NCBI RefSeq assembly: GCF_000430005.1
Contig: NZ_KE387018.1
Span: forward strand, 44,412-108,411
Source of the DNA: Desulfovibrio cuneatus DSM 11391
GTDB lineage: Bacteria > Desulfobacterota > Desulfovibrionia > Desulfovibrionales > Desulfovibrionaceae
Direction of reading: 5' to 3'
DNA length: 64,000 nucleotides
Below are positions 7,877-18,018 of the stretch, one piece after another. Position numbers and translations under genes: made by a program. Numbering within the stretch: the stretch's first letter is position 1; every line of letters begins with the position of its first letter. The notes beneath the pieces were generated by a model, which was not told the DNA's origin, ran no database searches, and worked only from the letters and a program-made list of their open reading frames with translations.

Positions 7877-10158
7877 ACAAGAACAATATGATATCCATTC
7901 CCGCCCAAGAACTGGAAGAAATGCAGCAAGAGTTGCACTATTTACGCCAATGTGCACAAAGCAACATTGGCAAAATTCTTCAGCTTGATCTGCAAGCCGT
8001 TGCCCTGCGCCATGAACTGGAACAAAAACGCCGGGGCTTTCACCTAATGGCAGAACTTTCTGCCCGGCTTGGGCACAGAGCAGACCAAACAACGTTATTT
8101 GCCTCTGTGAGCGAGCGCATAAACTCCGCCCTGGACATGCAGCGCACCGTGGTGCTTACCCCCGCAAAAACACCTGGCCACTTTGAGGTGGCCATGGTGC
8201 ATGGCTATGATGAAGCTGAGGCAAAGCGACTTACGGGAATGCCCCTTTCCATTGCTCCTTCATTGCTGGACAAAGCAAAACCAATGCTGGTAACCAGCCA
8301 AAGCCCTGCCAGCCTGGAAGCCCCCCTGCGCAAAGCCTTGGGGCTGCCCTACTTTATTACGGTCCCTGTGCTGGCGGAAGGCGAAATAGCTGCCCTGCTC
8401 ATTACCGGAAGAATCGCCGAAGAACTGCCTTTTTTGCCGCAATTGGGCCATAGCGATGTGGAAACCGTGCAGGCAGTGAGCATTTACCTGGCTGCCATGC
8501 TTTCCAGCGTGAAGCTTATGGAAGCAGAAGAACGCACCCAAATAATGCTTGATGCAAACCCCATGTGCTGCAACTTTTGGAATGAACGGCTGGAAAACAT
8601 AGACTGCAACGCAGAAGCGCCACGCCTGTTCGACCTAGCCAACAAGCAGGAATACCTTGACCGGTTTTTTGAACTCTCGCCCGAATTTCAGCCTTGCGGC
8701 AGACCTACCGCTGAGATGGCCTACGAATATATTCAAACAGCCTTTGCCAAGGGCCGGGTAACCTTTGAATGGATGCACCAAAAACTTAATGGAGACCCTG
8801 TTCCCGCAGAAATAACCCTGATAAGGGGAAAACGCAGTGAAGAAACGGTGGTACTGGGCTACACCCGCGACCTGCGGGAACTGAAAGCCATGTTGGCAGA
8901 AATGCAGAAAAAAGAGGAACAACTTCGCCTTGCCCGCGATTTGGCGGAAAAAAACGCACAGGCCAAAAGCGAATTTCTTGCCAACATGAGCCATGAAATT
9001 CGCACCCCCATGAATGCCATTTTGGGCATGACCCACATTCTTGCCGAAACCGAGCTGACAGAAAAGCAAGCCCTGTATGTACAAAAGGCCGAATATTCTG
9101 CCAAACTGTTGCTGCACATTATTAATGATATTCTGGATTTTTCCAAAATAGAAGCTGGCAAGCTTGTGCTGGAAAACACGTCGTTTTCCCTTCCAGCCAT
9201 TATGGGACAAATGCAGGACATTCTATCCCAACAGGCCAAAGACAAAGACCTTTCCTTTACCACCACCATTGCCCAGGAAGTGCCCGCTAACCTTGTGGGC
9301 GACCCCCTGCGCCTGGAACAGGTACTGCTGAACCTTTCCAGCAATGCCATTAAGTTTACCCAAAACGGCAGCGTGCATGTTGCTGTTTCCCTGCACACCC
9401 CCCCCGCCACCCCGGACGAAGCCATTTGCCTGCGCTTTTCCGTACAAGACACCGGTATTGGTCTGCAACAAGAGCAAATTAATTCACTGTTTACTCCCTT
9501 TACCCAGGCCGATTCTTCCACCACCCGCAAGTATGGGGGCACAGGCCTTGGCCTGGCCATAAGCCGCAGCCTTGTGGAACTTATGGGGGGCACCATTCAG
9601 TGTGAAAGCACTGCGGGCCAGGGCAGCACTTTTTCCTTTACCGCCATGTTTACAATTGCGACAGAAAGCCCTGCTCACCAGAGTGGGCTCCTGCCTGACG
9701 CCCTGGCAGCAGCCGAGGCAACATTGCAAGGCAACACCCAAAGCCCCCCAAATGACAAGGAAAAAGACACCTTTGAAGACCTTGCCGGGCTGCGTGTGCT
9801 GCTAACAGAAGATAACGACATAAACCAGATGATTGCCCTGGATTACCTGGAAAGCAAAAGCATTCAGGCCCATGTAGCCAATAACGGGCGAGAAGCCCTG
9901 GAAGCCCTGGAAAAAGGCACATACGACCTTATTCTTATGGATATTCAAATGCCGGAAATGGATGGACTTACCGCCACACGGCACATTAGGAAGAACCCCG
10001 CCCATGCCACCTTGCCCATTATTGCCATGACAGCCCACGCCATGGTGGGCGACTATGAGGCAAGCCTGCAAAGCGGCATGAATGACCACATTACCAAGCC
10101 AATAGACCCCCAGGTACTGTTCGCAACACTACGCAAGTGGAGAAAACAGGGCTCGTAA
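7873..10158 (+). CDS. Cytoplasmic hybrid sensor histidine kinase (GAF-PAS-HisKA-HATPase-REC)
   Basis: The 761-residue product has no membrane segment. An N-terminal coiled coil (about 5-60) is followed by a GAF domain (about 60-215), a PAS-like region (about 220-345), HisKA with [16 protein letters not shown] (phospho-His about 376), a complete HATPase with DTGIGL and [12 protein letters not shown] boxes, and a C-terminal receiver with the phospho-acceptor Asp in LILMDIQMPEMDG (about 686). No output domain is present, so the phosphoryl group must pass to another protein. It overlaps the FIST gene by 4 bp and is followed by a long terminator hairpin, so the pair is a two-gene operon. Confidence 0.93.
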   Translation: MNKNNMISIPAQELEEMQQELHYLRQCAQSNIGKILQLDLQAVALRHELEQKRRGFHLMAELSARLGHRADQTTLFASVSERINSALDMQRTVVLTPAKTPGHFEVAMVHGYDEAEAKRLTGMPLSIAPSLLDKAKPMLVTSQSPASLEAPLRKALGLPYFITVPVLAEGEIAALLITGRIAEELPFLPQLGHSDVETVQAVSIYLAAMLSSVKLMEAEERTQIMLDANPMCCNFWNERLENIDCNAEAPRLFDLANKQEYLDRFFELSPEFQPCGRPTAEMAYEYIQTAFAKGRVTFEWMHQKLNGDPVPAEITLIRGKRSEETVVLGYTRDLRELKAMLAEMQKKEEQLRLARDLAEKNAQAKSEFLANMSHEIRTPMNAILGMTHILAETELTEKQALYVQKAEYSAKLLLHIINDILDFSKIEAGKLVLENTSFSLPAIMGQMQDILSQQAKDKDLSFTTTIAQEVPANLVGDPLRLEQVLLNLSSNAIKFTQNGSVHVAVSLHTPPATPDEAICLRFSVQDTGIGLQQEQINSLFTPFTQADSSTTRKYGGTGLGLAISRSLVELMGGTIQCESTAGQGSTFSFTAMFTIATESPAHQSGLLPDALAAAEATLQGNTQSPPNDKEKDTFEDLAGLRVLLTEDNDINQMIALDYLESKSIQAHVANNGREALEALEKGTYDLILMDIQMPEMDGLTATRHIRKNPAHATLPIIAMTAHAMVGDYEASLQSGMNDHITKPIDPQVLFATLRKWRKQGS

Positions 10159-10245
10159 CGACATGGCCCTTCCACGAAAGTAATGCTTACCTCCACCAAG
10201 CAATTTCAAAATGAAAGTGCCTTAGCCAAACCAGTTCACACTTGC

Positions 10246-10290
10246 AAGAGTGGCTTACTGGCGAGCTTTGTTCGCCAGTAAGCCACTCTT
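10246..10290 (+). terminator. Long perfect hairpin after the FIST/kinase operon
   Basis: A 19-bp perfect inverted repeat (10246-10264 with 10272-10290) closes a 7-nt loop. The flanks are A-rich and T-poor, so termination would rely on the stem. It begins 88 bp after the kinase stop codon. Confidence 0.7.
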
Positions 10291-11002
10291 TGATTCACCC
10301 CCTCTTATGGCTCTCTAAAATACATCTCAGCCTGCCAACTGCACGCATGCTCAAGGTATTTTTGGTGCATGGCCAAATCTCTAGACTTTATCTAGATAAT
10401 ATTTTGATTTCTTCTTGATAATATATAAAATACAACTCATTGCCGTTTATTTGCCATTCTTTTGGGTCTGTTCTATTGCACACACAACCACGACTGCAAA
10501 AATTCCTTGAAAATATATTGCTGCTCCACCACATACAAACATGTAATAAGAATCTTTCTCATATATGCATTCATTGGCTATGGCTTGTTCGGTAAAAATA
10601 CGTACAGGAAATTGTAAAATAGTTCCATAATTGTTGCAAAATTAACCATTGCCTCCCAACGACTTCAGCCAATACTCATATTTGTTGAATGGATTATTTA
10701 CGCAAAATCTTCGTTTGTGAATATTGCAAAATACATTTTTTTTATGTTGAATGCTCCTTAACAGACACGCAAAGTACAAGCGAGCACACTATGCAAGCAG
10801 CAAGCGTAACGTGCCTTGAAAAAACACAGTGGTGTTGCAAAAAGACTTAGCCACCACAGTGCACATGTTCAAAGCACACAGTTTGCACCAAGGCGCGGCT
10901 GGGGGGACTAACACCCCACTCAAAAAAAATCGCGCTTTTGCCTGCACTTCGAAAAAATCCTTGAAGAGCAATGCAATCATTTCATTTGGTGATTGCTCTT
11001 AA
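10291..11002. other. AT-rich intergenic region with a leader hairpin
   Basis: About 700 bp without a credible gene; reading frames on both strands are short and lack ribosome sites. The stretch 10320-10790 is markedly AT-rich. Just before the next gene, AAGAGCAA-(TGCA)-ATCA at 10964-10979 pairs with TGATTGCTCTT at 10990-11000, which could form a leader hairpin 9 nt before the Shine-Dalgarno sequence. Confidence 0.5.
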
Positions 11003-11022
11003 AAGGTACGGGAGGTGTTACC

Positions 11023-11679
11023 ATGGAATGGATAATGCACCTTGAAAGTGGAGCCAAAGAGGCCATTGCCATGGTTCCCCACGTTTCACTACAGGCTGCT
11101 GTTCTTATTGGCTCTTTTGCCATGTTGCTTACCATGCGGCGTGAAGCCGTGCTTGACGCTCGCAATCATCTGATTTTGGGGAGTATTCTGGGGATTACCG
11201 GGCTTTGCTTGAACCTATTGTCCGAACATATGCAGAATGGTTCAGCCCCTATCCATGTATATACAGACTTTGTTTTCTGGTCAGGACTACTTGGTGGGTG
11301 GCGCAATGCTCTGTTATCAGTGGCTTTTCTGCTTTTGGGCCGGGTCCCCTTGCTGGGCATGGAAAACTTCCTGTTTTCCATGGCAGATTCCCTGCTCATA
11401 GCTGCAGGCAGTGTATTCCTGGGTAAATGGTTTTTACAGGGACAACCGTGCCTGCTTACCTTTCGGTTAAGCTTGCGCCTTGTGTTCCTAAGGGTCCTGG
11501 TGGTGCTGCTTCCCCCCGCTATGGTATTGCTGGCATCGGCTGGGCACAACACACTGGCCTTGGGGCTTTTCATCCGCAGGGTTATCGGCTCATTCACCTT
11601 CTCGGCCATTATTCTCTTCTGCTGTGCCTTACTCATACAACGAGAATGCAACCGAGAATGGGATACCCAAGAATATTAA
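11023..11679 (+). CDS. Orphan 5TM/LytS-type membrane sensor domain protein
   Basis: The 218-residue protein has about six hydrophobic segments and little else. The middle part (about 48-140: ARNHLILGSILGITGL, then DFVFWSGLLGGWRNALLS) resembles the 5TMR_LYT transmembrane sensor module normally fused to a histidine kinase, GGDEF or HD domain. Here there is no output domain: the product ends with a short charged tail. The ATG at 11023 is chosen for the GGGAGG 8 nt upstream. It lies between two hybrid kinases, so it may be a trimmed sensor or may work with a partner. Family assignment is from pattern only. Confidence 0.6.
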   Translation: MEWIMHLESGAKEAIAMVPHVSLQAAVLIGSFAMLLTMRREAVLDARNHLILGSILGITGLCLNLLSEHMQNGSAPIHVYTDFVFWSGLLGGWRNALLSVAFLLLGRVPLLGMENFLFSMADSLLIAAGSVFLGKWFLQGQPCLLTFRLSLRLVFLRVLVVLLPPAMVLLASAGHNTLALGLFIRRVIGSFTFSAIILFCCALLIQRECNREWDTQEY

Positions 11680-12239
11680 CAACGAGTGCAAAGTATTTAC
11701 AGTTTTCTCATGAAGTGCCTCTTACTGCGGGCCTGGCCCGGAGGGAGCATCAGTCTGAAGCTAACCTTGCAGCACTGATACTACCCATGCACTTCCCCCC
11801 TGCCGCTCAAGGGCAGCATTCCCACACAGGTACTCGCACCTGTACACATGCTGCTCCGGCCTGTTCAGGTGCGGCTTCCAAGCGTCTAGCTCATATGAAC
11901 TTTGAGAATATATATATTCGTAAAGTTCAAAGCGCACCTGGGCGCTCCTCAGTCCTCCCCACAGCGGGTCCTTCCCCGCATAAGGTCGCATTATTAAACG
12001 GCGGTGCGGCCTTACAGGAAATGCCGTATTACATATAGCCCACGTGTGGCACCAAGGCAGCCCTAGCCTCCAAAGGTTACCGCCTCCGCACAACCGCAAT
12101 AGATATGCCTTGGTGCCACATCGGGCAACATGGTCACATGTGTTCCTGACCATCAGTACAAGATTATGTTTCGGTCTGCGCAGGCAGAGCGAAACATGAT
12201 GACAAAAGCACGCAAAACGCAGTTTTGCAGTGGTCTTGT
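11680..12239. other. Gene-free stretch rich in inverted repeats
   Basis: I see no gene in these 560 bp, but three inverted repeats: CGCACCTG/CAGGTGCG at 11835-11873, a nearly perfect 32-bp palindrome centred on TATATA at 11897-11928, and a perfect 15-bp pair TGTGGCACCAAGGCA / TGCCTTGGTGCCACA at 12045-12059 and 12106-12120. No transposase remnant or tRNA is visible. Confidence 0.5.
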
Positions 12240-12283
12240 AAAAGAAGCATCCCGGTGGGGTAACCCACCGGGATGCTTCTTTT
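12240..12283. terminator. Strong bidirectional terminator
   Basis: A 20-bp perfect stem with loop GTAA has AAAA on one side and TTTT on the other. It lies just downstream of the hybrid kinase gene that ends at 12330 on the minus strand. Confidence 0.92.
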
Positions 12284-12329
12284 GCACTGCATTGCAGAAA
12301 AACGCTGCCTTATTCAGCGTTCTTCAAAA

Positions 12330-15300
12330 CTATTGCTTGCCTGCCTGAGGGGCTAAAAAGCGCGACAGTACCTCCATCATCTTTTCCAGGTCAATGGGCT
12401 TTGCCAGGTGGGCATTCATGCCAATGGAAATGGCTTTATCCACATCTTCCTTGAAGGCGTTGGCTGTCATTGCCACAATGGGCACCGTAGAGGCGTCTTC
12501 TTTGCCACTTTCCCGAATTTGTTGGGTGGCAGCGTACCCATCCAGCAAAGGCATTTGCACATCCATTAAAATCAGGTCGTAATACTGCGGCGGGTGCTGC
12601 ACAAATGCTTCCACCGCCTCTATGCCGTCTATTGCCTCGTCAATTTCAAGTTCCAAACTGGCAAGCTGTTCTGTTACAATAAGCCTGTTAATGTCCACGT
12701 CATCCACAAGCAGTATTCGGCGCCCTTTCACAGAAAGCTGTTCCAGGCTGGAATGTTCTTCAACGGCAATGGCCTCTGCTTCATCAAACCACACGTCAAA
12801 GCTGAATGTACTGCCCTGGCCTTCCTTGCTTTCAAGGGCAATGTCACTTCCCATAAGGTTGACAATGCGCCGGCTGATGGAAAGCCCAAGCCCTGTGCCA
12901 CCGTAACTATGGGCTATGTTGGCATCTGCCTGCACAAATGGGGTGAATAACTTCTTTTGGGCGTGTTCTGAAATGCCTATCCCCGTATCCATAACAGTAA
13001 AGCGCACCAGCGCCTTGCCATTTTCCCGGATCAGTTCGGAAACCCCAAGGGTTATGGCCCCGCATTCCGGCGTAAACTTTACCGCATTGCCCAGCAAGTT
13101 AATAAGCACCTGGCGAAGGCGCAAGGCGTCATTGCTAAAGTAAGGGAGTTGCAGGGCAACATCACTTTGCAGGCGAATATTTTTTTCTGTGCAGCGCGGC
13201 TGAATAATATCCAATACACTTTGCACAAGTTTGCCCAGGTGGAACGGCTCGCGGGAGAGGACAAGCTTGCCCGCCTCTATCTTGGAAATATCCAAAATAT
13301 CGTTGAGCAGCCCCAACAAGTGCTGGGAAGAAACCTCAATTTGCCGCACATGCGCCCGCAGTTCCTGCACATCATGCTGGGGGTTGGCAAGTTTTGTTTG
13401 CACAATATTGCTCATGCCAATAATGGCGTTCATGGGGGTACGAATTTCATGGCTCATACGCGCAAGAAATTCGCTTTTGGAAGCATTGGCCATTTGGGCA
13501 TCTGCTGCGGTGCGTTCCAGTTCCAACTGGGTGTCGCGCAGTTGTTTCTCCACAAACACCCTGCGGGAAACGTCTCTGGCAAAGCCAATAATGCCAATAA
13601 AGTTTGATGCCCCATCAAACAGGGGAATACGCACCGAATCCAGTGTTTCTTCGTGCCCGTCGGCAAACATCACCACTTCTTCCGCATAGGTGGGCACACG
13701 GCTTTCCAGCGCTTCCATGTCGTTACGGGCAAATTCCAGCCCGCGTTCTAGGGGAAACACCTCAAAAGACCGCCGTCCAAGGGTGCCCTGGGGTTCAAGC
13801 CCGGTAAAGGAAGCAAAACGCGGGTTCACCGCAAGGTAGCGGCCTTGTGGGTCCATATACCAAATAACGTCCGGGCTTGAAGAAAAAATTGTGTCCAGAA
13901 GCATGCGCTGTTCTTCGGTTTTATGCCGCTCTTCTGCCAATTCGGTTACGTCGGTGGAAGACACAATAAAGCCGATGCGTTCCCCATGCCTGTTCAAAAA
14001 ATATTCTGCCCGTGGCTTAAAGTACCTGTCTGCTGAAGCAAGATACATGGAATCCGCATCACGCCCTTCCTGCAAGGCCAAAATAGGGTCGCAGGCAGAA
14101 CCCACAGGAAATATGCCGTAGTCGGCATAGGCCTTGCCAATAACCTCATCTAGCTGCTTTCCCATGTGGCGCAGGGCCACGGCATTGGCATAAATAGTGT
14201 TGCCCTCAAGGTCTGTAATAACAAGTGTGCCTTGCACGCTTTTCACAACGCTGTCGGCCATGTCATCAAACGCATTGGCAAGGGCGCCCAGTTCGTCTTT
14301 GGCCTTGGTGTGAAAACGGAATTGCCATTCCCCTGAACGGAAGCGGGCAAACCCCTTCACCAGGCGGGTTATACTGCGGGTGAACATGGAGGCCATCCAC
14401 ACCGCAATAAGCACCACCACCACCCCCATAAGGAGGGTGGAAACACTCAGCCGGACAGCGGTTTGCATCATGTTGCGCTGAATGGCTTTTTCCGCCTCGG
14501 CAAGCAATATGGCGGAATACAGGGTGGTTTGGCGAATGATGGTTTCAATAACATTCTTGGTTTCATTGGCAGGCCGGTGAAAGTAGTCAAGCCCTGCCCC
14601 AATGGTAACAAAGCCAAACCCGCGGGGGGAATTAGCATAACGGGAAGTATAGTAAGGAATAGCGGCAGCCGTATTAATTTTCCATAAATCGCTCCATAAA
14701 ATCTGGAACGAACCAGAGCCCCCCTGGCGTGTCAAGTCCATCCACCCGGTACACTGGGCGGCAAAATTCAGGTAGCGGCAGTCCAGGCCTACTTTGCCTT
14801 GGCGCGTGAGTTCTGCAGCAGGCTTTTTGGCATTGCTCTGTTCAAGAAATTCAGGTTCATCTTGAATAAACGCCGCATACTCCTTGCCACTGGCCTGCCA
14901 TGCTTCATAAAGAGAAGATTCCAGCCACGGCACTTCAGGCAGCCCGGTTTCCGGGTTGTAACCCACTATGGAAAAATGCCGGGGGTGAACAATGTTACGG
15001 CCTTTATAATCCCAAATAAAGGCATAGTTCCCCTCAGAAGCATCTGGAATTTCTGTATACCGCTGGTTGGTAGGGGTAATGCGGGCAGTGAACTCCATAA
15101 TGTGGTCGTGGTCCAGGGCCAGGGTAACAAAGCCCACCACCTTTCCTTCCTGCACCACAGGTGTTGCCCAGCGCACTAACCCCTTAAAGCGCTTGCCCAT
15201 GGGGTTCTCTTTCCCAGCAAAGGCTGACTGTTCCGGGGCAAAAGGCTCGCCTGCTTTGGCGGCATTTTCCGGGGTATAGCTGCCAATAACGCGTGAGCCA

Positions 15301-16076
15301 ACATATGCCCCAACAACCTCGGAAACATATATTTCGCCTGGCTGCAACCCACGCAACTCATCAAAATACGTTTCCGCCTTAATGAACGTGTTGTGCCGGT
15401 CTGCCACGTTACGCAGTTCCTGCGTCATGCGCGGGGAAGACGTTACCTTCACCTTTTCATTGCCCTCAAGGTCAATAAACGTCATCTCCAGGTATAGCGG
15501 TCTGTTTTCACGGGTTAACGGATCTGCCGGGCGATAATGAAAGTTTGTAGCATTTTCTTCCAGGGTGGAAGTGATGTTCTGTCCTTCCGATATTGAAGTA
15601 GCGGGCTGCCAGCCAGTTTTGTCTGGCCGCAGCTCCCACTGCCCCGGCCGCACAAGCTGGGCACTTTTTCCGGCTAAAAATTGTTCATACCGTTCTTGGG
15701 AAGGAACAAGCTGGGCCGCCACCTTGATGTCGCCGTCCCGCTCATACAAAAATTGGGCAACCCTTTGGGCAGTATCTGTAGAAAGACGTTCCAGCCCTTC
15801 CCTTGCCCTGTCATCCAGCGCTTTCATGGCGTCACCTACGGAAACCGAAGCCGTTTCCATAAGCGCTTCATGGGCGGAATCTGCCAGGTCTTTTGCCTGC
15901 TGGCGCATGTCCGCCCCCAACAACAAGGCCTGGTGCCAAGCAAGCAAGGCCAACAACACAAGGGGCAATACCTTGATAACAACAAATAACAGAATCAGCT
16001 TGGCGCGCATGCCCAAACCAACCTGCCCAAGCAAGTTTTCAATAGCATAGCCAAATTTCTTCAACGGATTATTCAT
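12330..16076 (-). CDS. Membrane-bound hybrid sensor histidine kinase (Cache-HAMP-PAS-PAS-HisKA-HATPase-REC)
   Basis: The 1248-residue product starts with a membrane segment (about 25-46), then a periplasmic sensing region of about 490 residues with a Cache-like part ([15 protein letters not shown]), a second membrane segment (about 540-562), a HAMP linker, two PAS domains (about 620-720 and 735-850), HisKA with [16 protein letters not shown] (His about 874), HATPase ([18 protein letters not shown]) and a receiver with Asp about 1168 ([13 protein letters not shown]). It should sense an extracytoplasmic ligand and relay phosphate to an unlinked partner. No strong ribosome site precedes the ATG at 16076. 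It is monocistronic, ending at a strong terminator. Confidence 0.93.
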   Translation of the reverse strand: MNNPLKKFGYAIENLLGQVGLGMRAKLILLFVVIKVLPLVLLALLAWHQALLLGADMRQQAKDLADSAHEALMETASVSVGDAMKALDDRAREGLERLSTDTAQRVAQFLYERDGDIKVAAQLVPSQERYEQFLAGKSAQLVRPGQWELRPDKTGWQPATSISEGQNITSTLEENATNFHYRPADPLTRENRPLYLEMTFIDLEGNEKVKVTSSPRMTQELRNVADRHNTFIKAETYFDELRGLQPGEIYVSEVVGAYVGSRVIGSYTPENAAKAGEPFAPEQSAFAGKENPMGKRFKGLVRWATPVVQEGKVVGFVTLALDHDHIMEFTARITPTNQRYTEIPDASEGNYAFIWDYKGRNIVHPRHFSIVGYNPETGLPEVPWLESSLYEAWQASGKEYAAFIQDEPEFLEQSNAKKPAAELTRQGKVGLDCRYLNFAAQCTGWMDLTRQGGSGSFQILWSDLWKINTAAAIPYYTSRYANSPRGFGFVTIGAGLDYFHRPANETKNVIETIIRQTTLYSAILLAEAEKAIQRNMMQTAVRLSVSTLLMGVVVVLIAVWMASMFTRSITRLVKGFARFRSGEWQFRFHTKAKDELGALANAFDDMADSVVKSVQGTLVITDLEGNTIYANAVALRHMGKQLDEVIGKAYADYGIFPVGSACDPILALQEGRDADSMYLASADRYFKPRAEYFLNRHGERIGFIVSSTDVTELAEERHKTEEQRMLLDTIFSSSPDVIWYMDPQGRYLAVNPRFASFTGLEPQGTLGRRSFEVFPLERGLEFARNDMEALESRVPTYAEEVVMFADGHEETLDSVRIPLFDGASNFIGIIGFARDVSRRVFVEKQLRDTQLELERTAADAQMANASKSEFLARMSHEIRTPMNAIIGMSNIVQTKLANPQHDVQELRAHVRQIEVSSQHLLGLLNDILDISKIEAGKLVLSREPFHLGKLVQSVLDIIQPRCTEKNIRLQSDVALQLPYFSNDALRLRQVLINLLGNAVKFTPECGAITLGVSELIRENGKALVRFTVMDTGIGISEHAQKKLFTPFVQADANIAHSYGGTGLGLSISRRIVNLMGSDIALESKEGQGSTFSFDVWFDEAEAIAVEEHSSLEQLSVKGRRILLVDDVDINRLIVTEQLASLELEIDEAIDGIEAVEAFVQHPPQYYDLILMDVQMPLLDGYAATQQIRESGKEDASTVPIVAMTANAFKEDVDKAISIGMNAHLAKPIDLEKMMEVLSRFLAPQAGKQ

Positions 16077-16531
16077 AGTAATTTTTCATCAGCATACTGC
16101 TGCCACCAAATGTTGCCCCCAAGCCTTTGCACACCCCATGGGCAAAAGCACATGCAGTAAAACTGCCTGATAACGGAATGGTTGCAGAAGATACCACAAA
16201 GAAACACTGAACACAATCGGGCAGAATGTTTACCCGGCTCCGTGGAAGCAACGGGCTGGTGGAGACCATAACAACACTGTATTTCGGGTACTTTTTTCGC
16301 CCGGCTCCGCTCTGGACAGGCTGAACGAAATACCCCTAACAAACCAAAAAGAGTACTTTTACTGAAAAAACGCTCGCCCTGTTCGTGCATTTTGAAGCTC
16401 CCGCTTTCTCGTAAACGACCAAAAATTCTTTTGCAATATTCTTTGATACAAAGAGATTCATGTAAAAAAATCTCAAAACGGAAAAAAACACTTGCCTCCC
16501 CCTGGCAAACGAGCTATAAGCCTTTTCTCAC
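16077..16531. other. Intergenic region upstream of hybrid kinase and tRNA-Leu
   Basis: No gene is visible. The region must carry the promoter of the kinase on the minus strand and of tRNA-Leu on the plus strand, but I see no convincing consensus. A short inverted repeat GTATTTCG / CGAAATAC lies at about 16279-16333. Confidence 0.4.
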
Positions 16532-16617
16532 GCCGAGGTGGTGGAATTGGTAGACACACTATCTTGAGGGGGTAGCGGACTATGTCTGTGCGGGTTCGAG
16601 TCCCGCCCTCGGCACCA
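16532..16617 (+). tRNA. tRNA-Leu (anticodon GAG)
   Basis: An 86-nt class II tRNA with acceptor GCCGAGG paired to CCTCGGC, D-arm TGGAATTGGTAGACA, anticodon stem CTATC/GGTAG with loop TTGAGGG (anticodon GAG, reading CUC/CUU), a long variable arm, T-arm CGGGTTCGAGTCCCG and encoded CCA. Confidence 0.97.
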
Positions 16618-16626
16618 AGTGAATTT

Positions 16627-16665
16627 AACGCCGTTACAAGCAGTAGCTTGTAACGGCGTTTTTTT
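16627..16665 (+). terminator. Terminator of tRNA-Leu
   Basis: Perfect 15-bp stem AACGCCGTTACAAGC / GCTTGTAACGGCGTT with a 4-nt loop, followed by T5. Confidence 0.93.
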
Positions 16666-16994
16666 GTCCGCTGTCCGGCGCATGTTCCGGGCTAAAACAG
16701 GGCAAAACCTGCCCCCTCCCCTTCTTGTGAGCAAACAGCAGCGTAGGGCTTCCTGTACTTCCTACCTTTACCTGTAGAGAACTATTTACCATTTTGGCTG
16801 GACACAAAGTCGCTGGAATAATTGCCATTTTCATTTCACTCTATTTTGTAGCGGCTCCTTTTGTTATGCGGTATGATACTTGGTAGCATCTACGCATTTA
16901 ACAGCAGACAAAACTACCATTCCAGGCACCTTTTTCTCAGGCAAGCCCTATAAAAATAGATACATATCATTATAAAATCGCCCTTGCCGTTGTT
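16666..16994. other. Intergenic region before the PhnD-like gene
   Basis: No gene is visible. The plus frame of the next gene stays open from about 16902 without an ATG, GTG or TTG before 16995, so the 5' end of that gene may lie here or may be damaged. Confidence 0.4.
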
Positions 16995-17903
16995 GTGCTA
17001 TGCCTCCTTGCGGTTCCCTTTGTCCTTCTTCATCAGGAAACTGCCAATATCCCTGTTTTGCAAAAGAACAAGCCTGTTCCTGCCGTTTCTGAAGGAACAT
17101 CCCCCCCACACACCTCATTACCAACACTCAAAGTTGCTGTTGGTGCTATGATTTCCCCCCGCGATACAGAAGTATATTACCAGCAACTTCTGCGCTACCT
17201 TGGTGAATCCATTAACGCCAATGTTGAACTTGTACAGCGCAAAACCTATGCTGAAGTAAACACCTTGCTCATAGCAGGAGAAATTGACCTCGCTTTTATC
17301 TGTTCCGGGCCCTATGTGACAGGAACTGAACAACACCCACTCCACCTGCTAAGCACCCCCCAGGTACAGGGGCAGCATACCTATAAGTCGTACCTTATTG
17401 TGCACAAGGATAGTGCCCTAAAACAGCTCAATGACTTGCAGGGGAAAACGTTTGCCTTTACCGACCCAGACTCCAACACAGGCTCCCTTGTACCCCGTTA
17501 CTGGCTACAACAAAAAGGGCTTACACCTGAACATTTTTTCAAAGAGACTCTTTTTACCTACAGCCACGATAACTCCATCTTTGCTGTAGCAAAAGGTTTG
17601 GTAGACGGGGCGGCGGTTGACAGCCTTATATGGGACTTTTACCAACACAACAATTCAGAACTGACAGCTAAAACGCGCATCATTCATAAGTCTGAAGCGT
17701 ATGGCATTCCTCCTGTTGTTGCCGCCTCCAGCATGCCGCAGGAACGTAGAGAAGCCATTCAACATGCCCTGCTCGCTATGCACACCTCAGCACAGGGAAA
17801 GCAGATTCTCCAAAACCTGCTTATTGACCGTTTTGTGCTTCCTCAAGACCATTGGTACAGCTCCATTCGCACCATGCAGCAAACTCTTCAGCAAGCGGAG
17901 TAA
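16995..17903 (+). CDS. PhnD-like periplasmic phosphate/phosphonate-type binding protein
   Basis: The product resembles the substrate-binding proteins of phosphonate/phosphite ABC transporters: LKVAVGAMISPRDT, the conserved GEIDLAFICSGPYV, LQGKTFAFTDPDSNTGSLVPRYWL and the VDGAAVDSLIWDF stretch. A hydrophobic stretch near the N terminus (LAVPFVLL) would be the signal or anchor. The start is uncertain: the GTG at 16995 has no ribosome site, and the hydrophobic frame extends upstream without a usable start codon. No ABC permease or ATPase is nearby. It is followed after 8 bp by the first codons of a membrane sensor, a pairing in which such proteins act as the sensing partner of a kinase. Here that partner is broken, so this gene may be a relic. 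Confidence 0.65.
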   Translation: MLCLLAVPFVLLHQETANIPVLQKNKPVPAVSEGTSPPHTSLPTLKVAVGAMISPRDTEVYYQQLLRYLGESINANVELVQRKTYAEVNTLLIAGEIDLAFICSGPYVTGTEQHPLHLLSTPQVQGQHTYKSYLIVHKDSALKQLNDLQGKTFAFTDPDSNTGSLVPRYWLQQKGLTPEHFFKETLFTYSHDNSIFAVAKGLVDGAAVDSLIWDFYQHNNSELTAKTRIIHKSEAYGIPPVVAASSMPQERREAIQHALLAMHTSAQGKQILQNLLIDRFVLPQDHWYSSIRTMQQTLQQAE

Positions 17904-17911
17904 CCACACGT

Positions 17912-18018
17912 ATGCGCTCCTCCCAAAGTTTAAAGGGTAAACTATTACTGACTGTGGGCCTACTTACCTTGCTCGGGTATGTCTTTATTTGTACACACGC
18001 CGTTGCAACAATTGTCTT
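17912..18018 (+). pseudogene. 5' fragment of a membrane sensor gene, truncated
   Basis: An ATG 8 bp after the PhnD-like gene opens a frame reading MRSSQSLKGKLLLTVGLL and on into a hydrophobic helix, typical of the first membrane segment of a sensor kinase or chemoreceptor. After about 35 codons the sequence runs into the 3' end of the oppositely oriented chemoreceptor gene, and the frame continues only through antisense of that gene to 18100. The rest of the sensor is missing from the window. I read it as the stump left by a rearrangement. Confidence 0.6.

Noticed and set aside
10789-10980. 63-codon minus-strand frame before the 5TM gene
   Set aside because: No ribosome site, no recognisable family, Cys/Phe-rich translation of an AT-rich spacer.
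11427-12038. 203-codon plus-strand frame overlapping the 5TM gene
   Set aside because: Starts inside the 5TM gene in another frame, has no ribosome site, and its translation is without family features; the second half crosses the inverted repeats.
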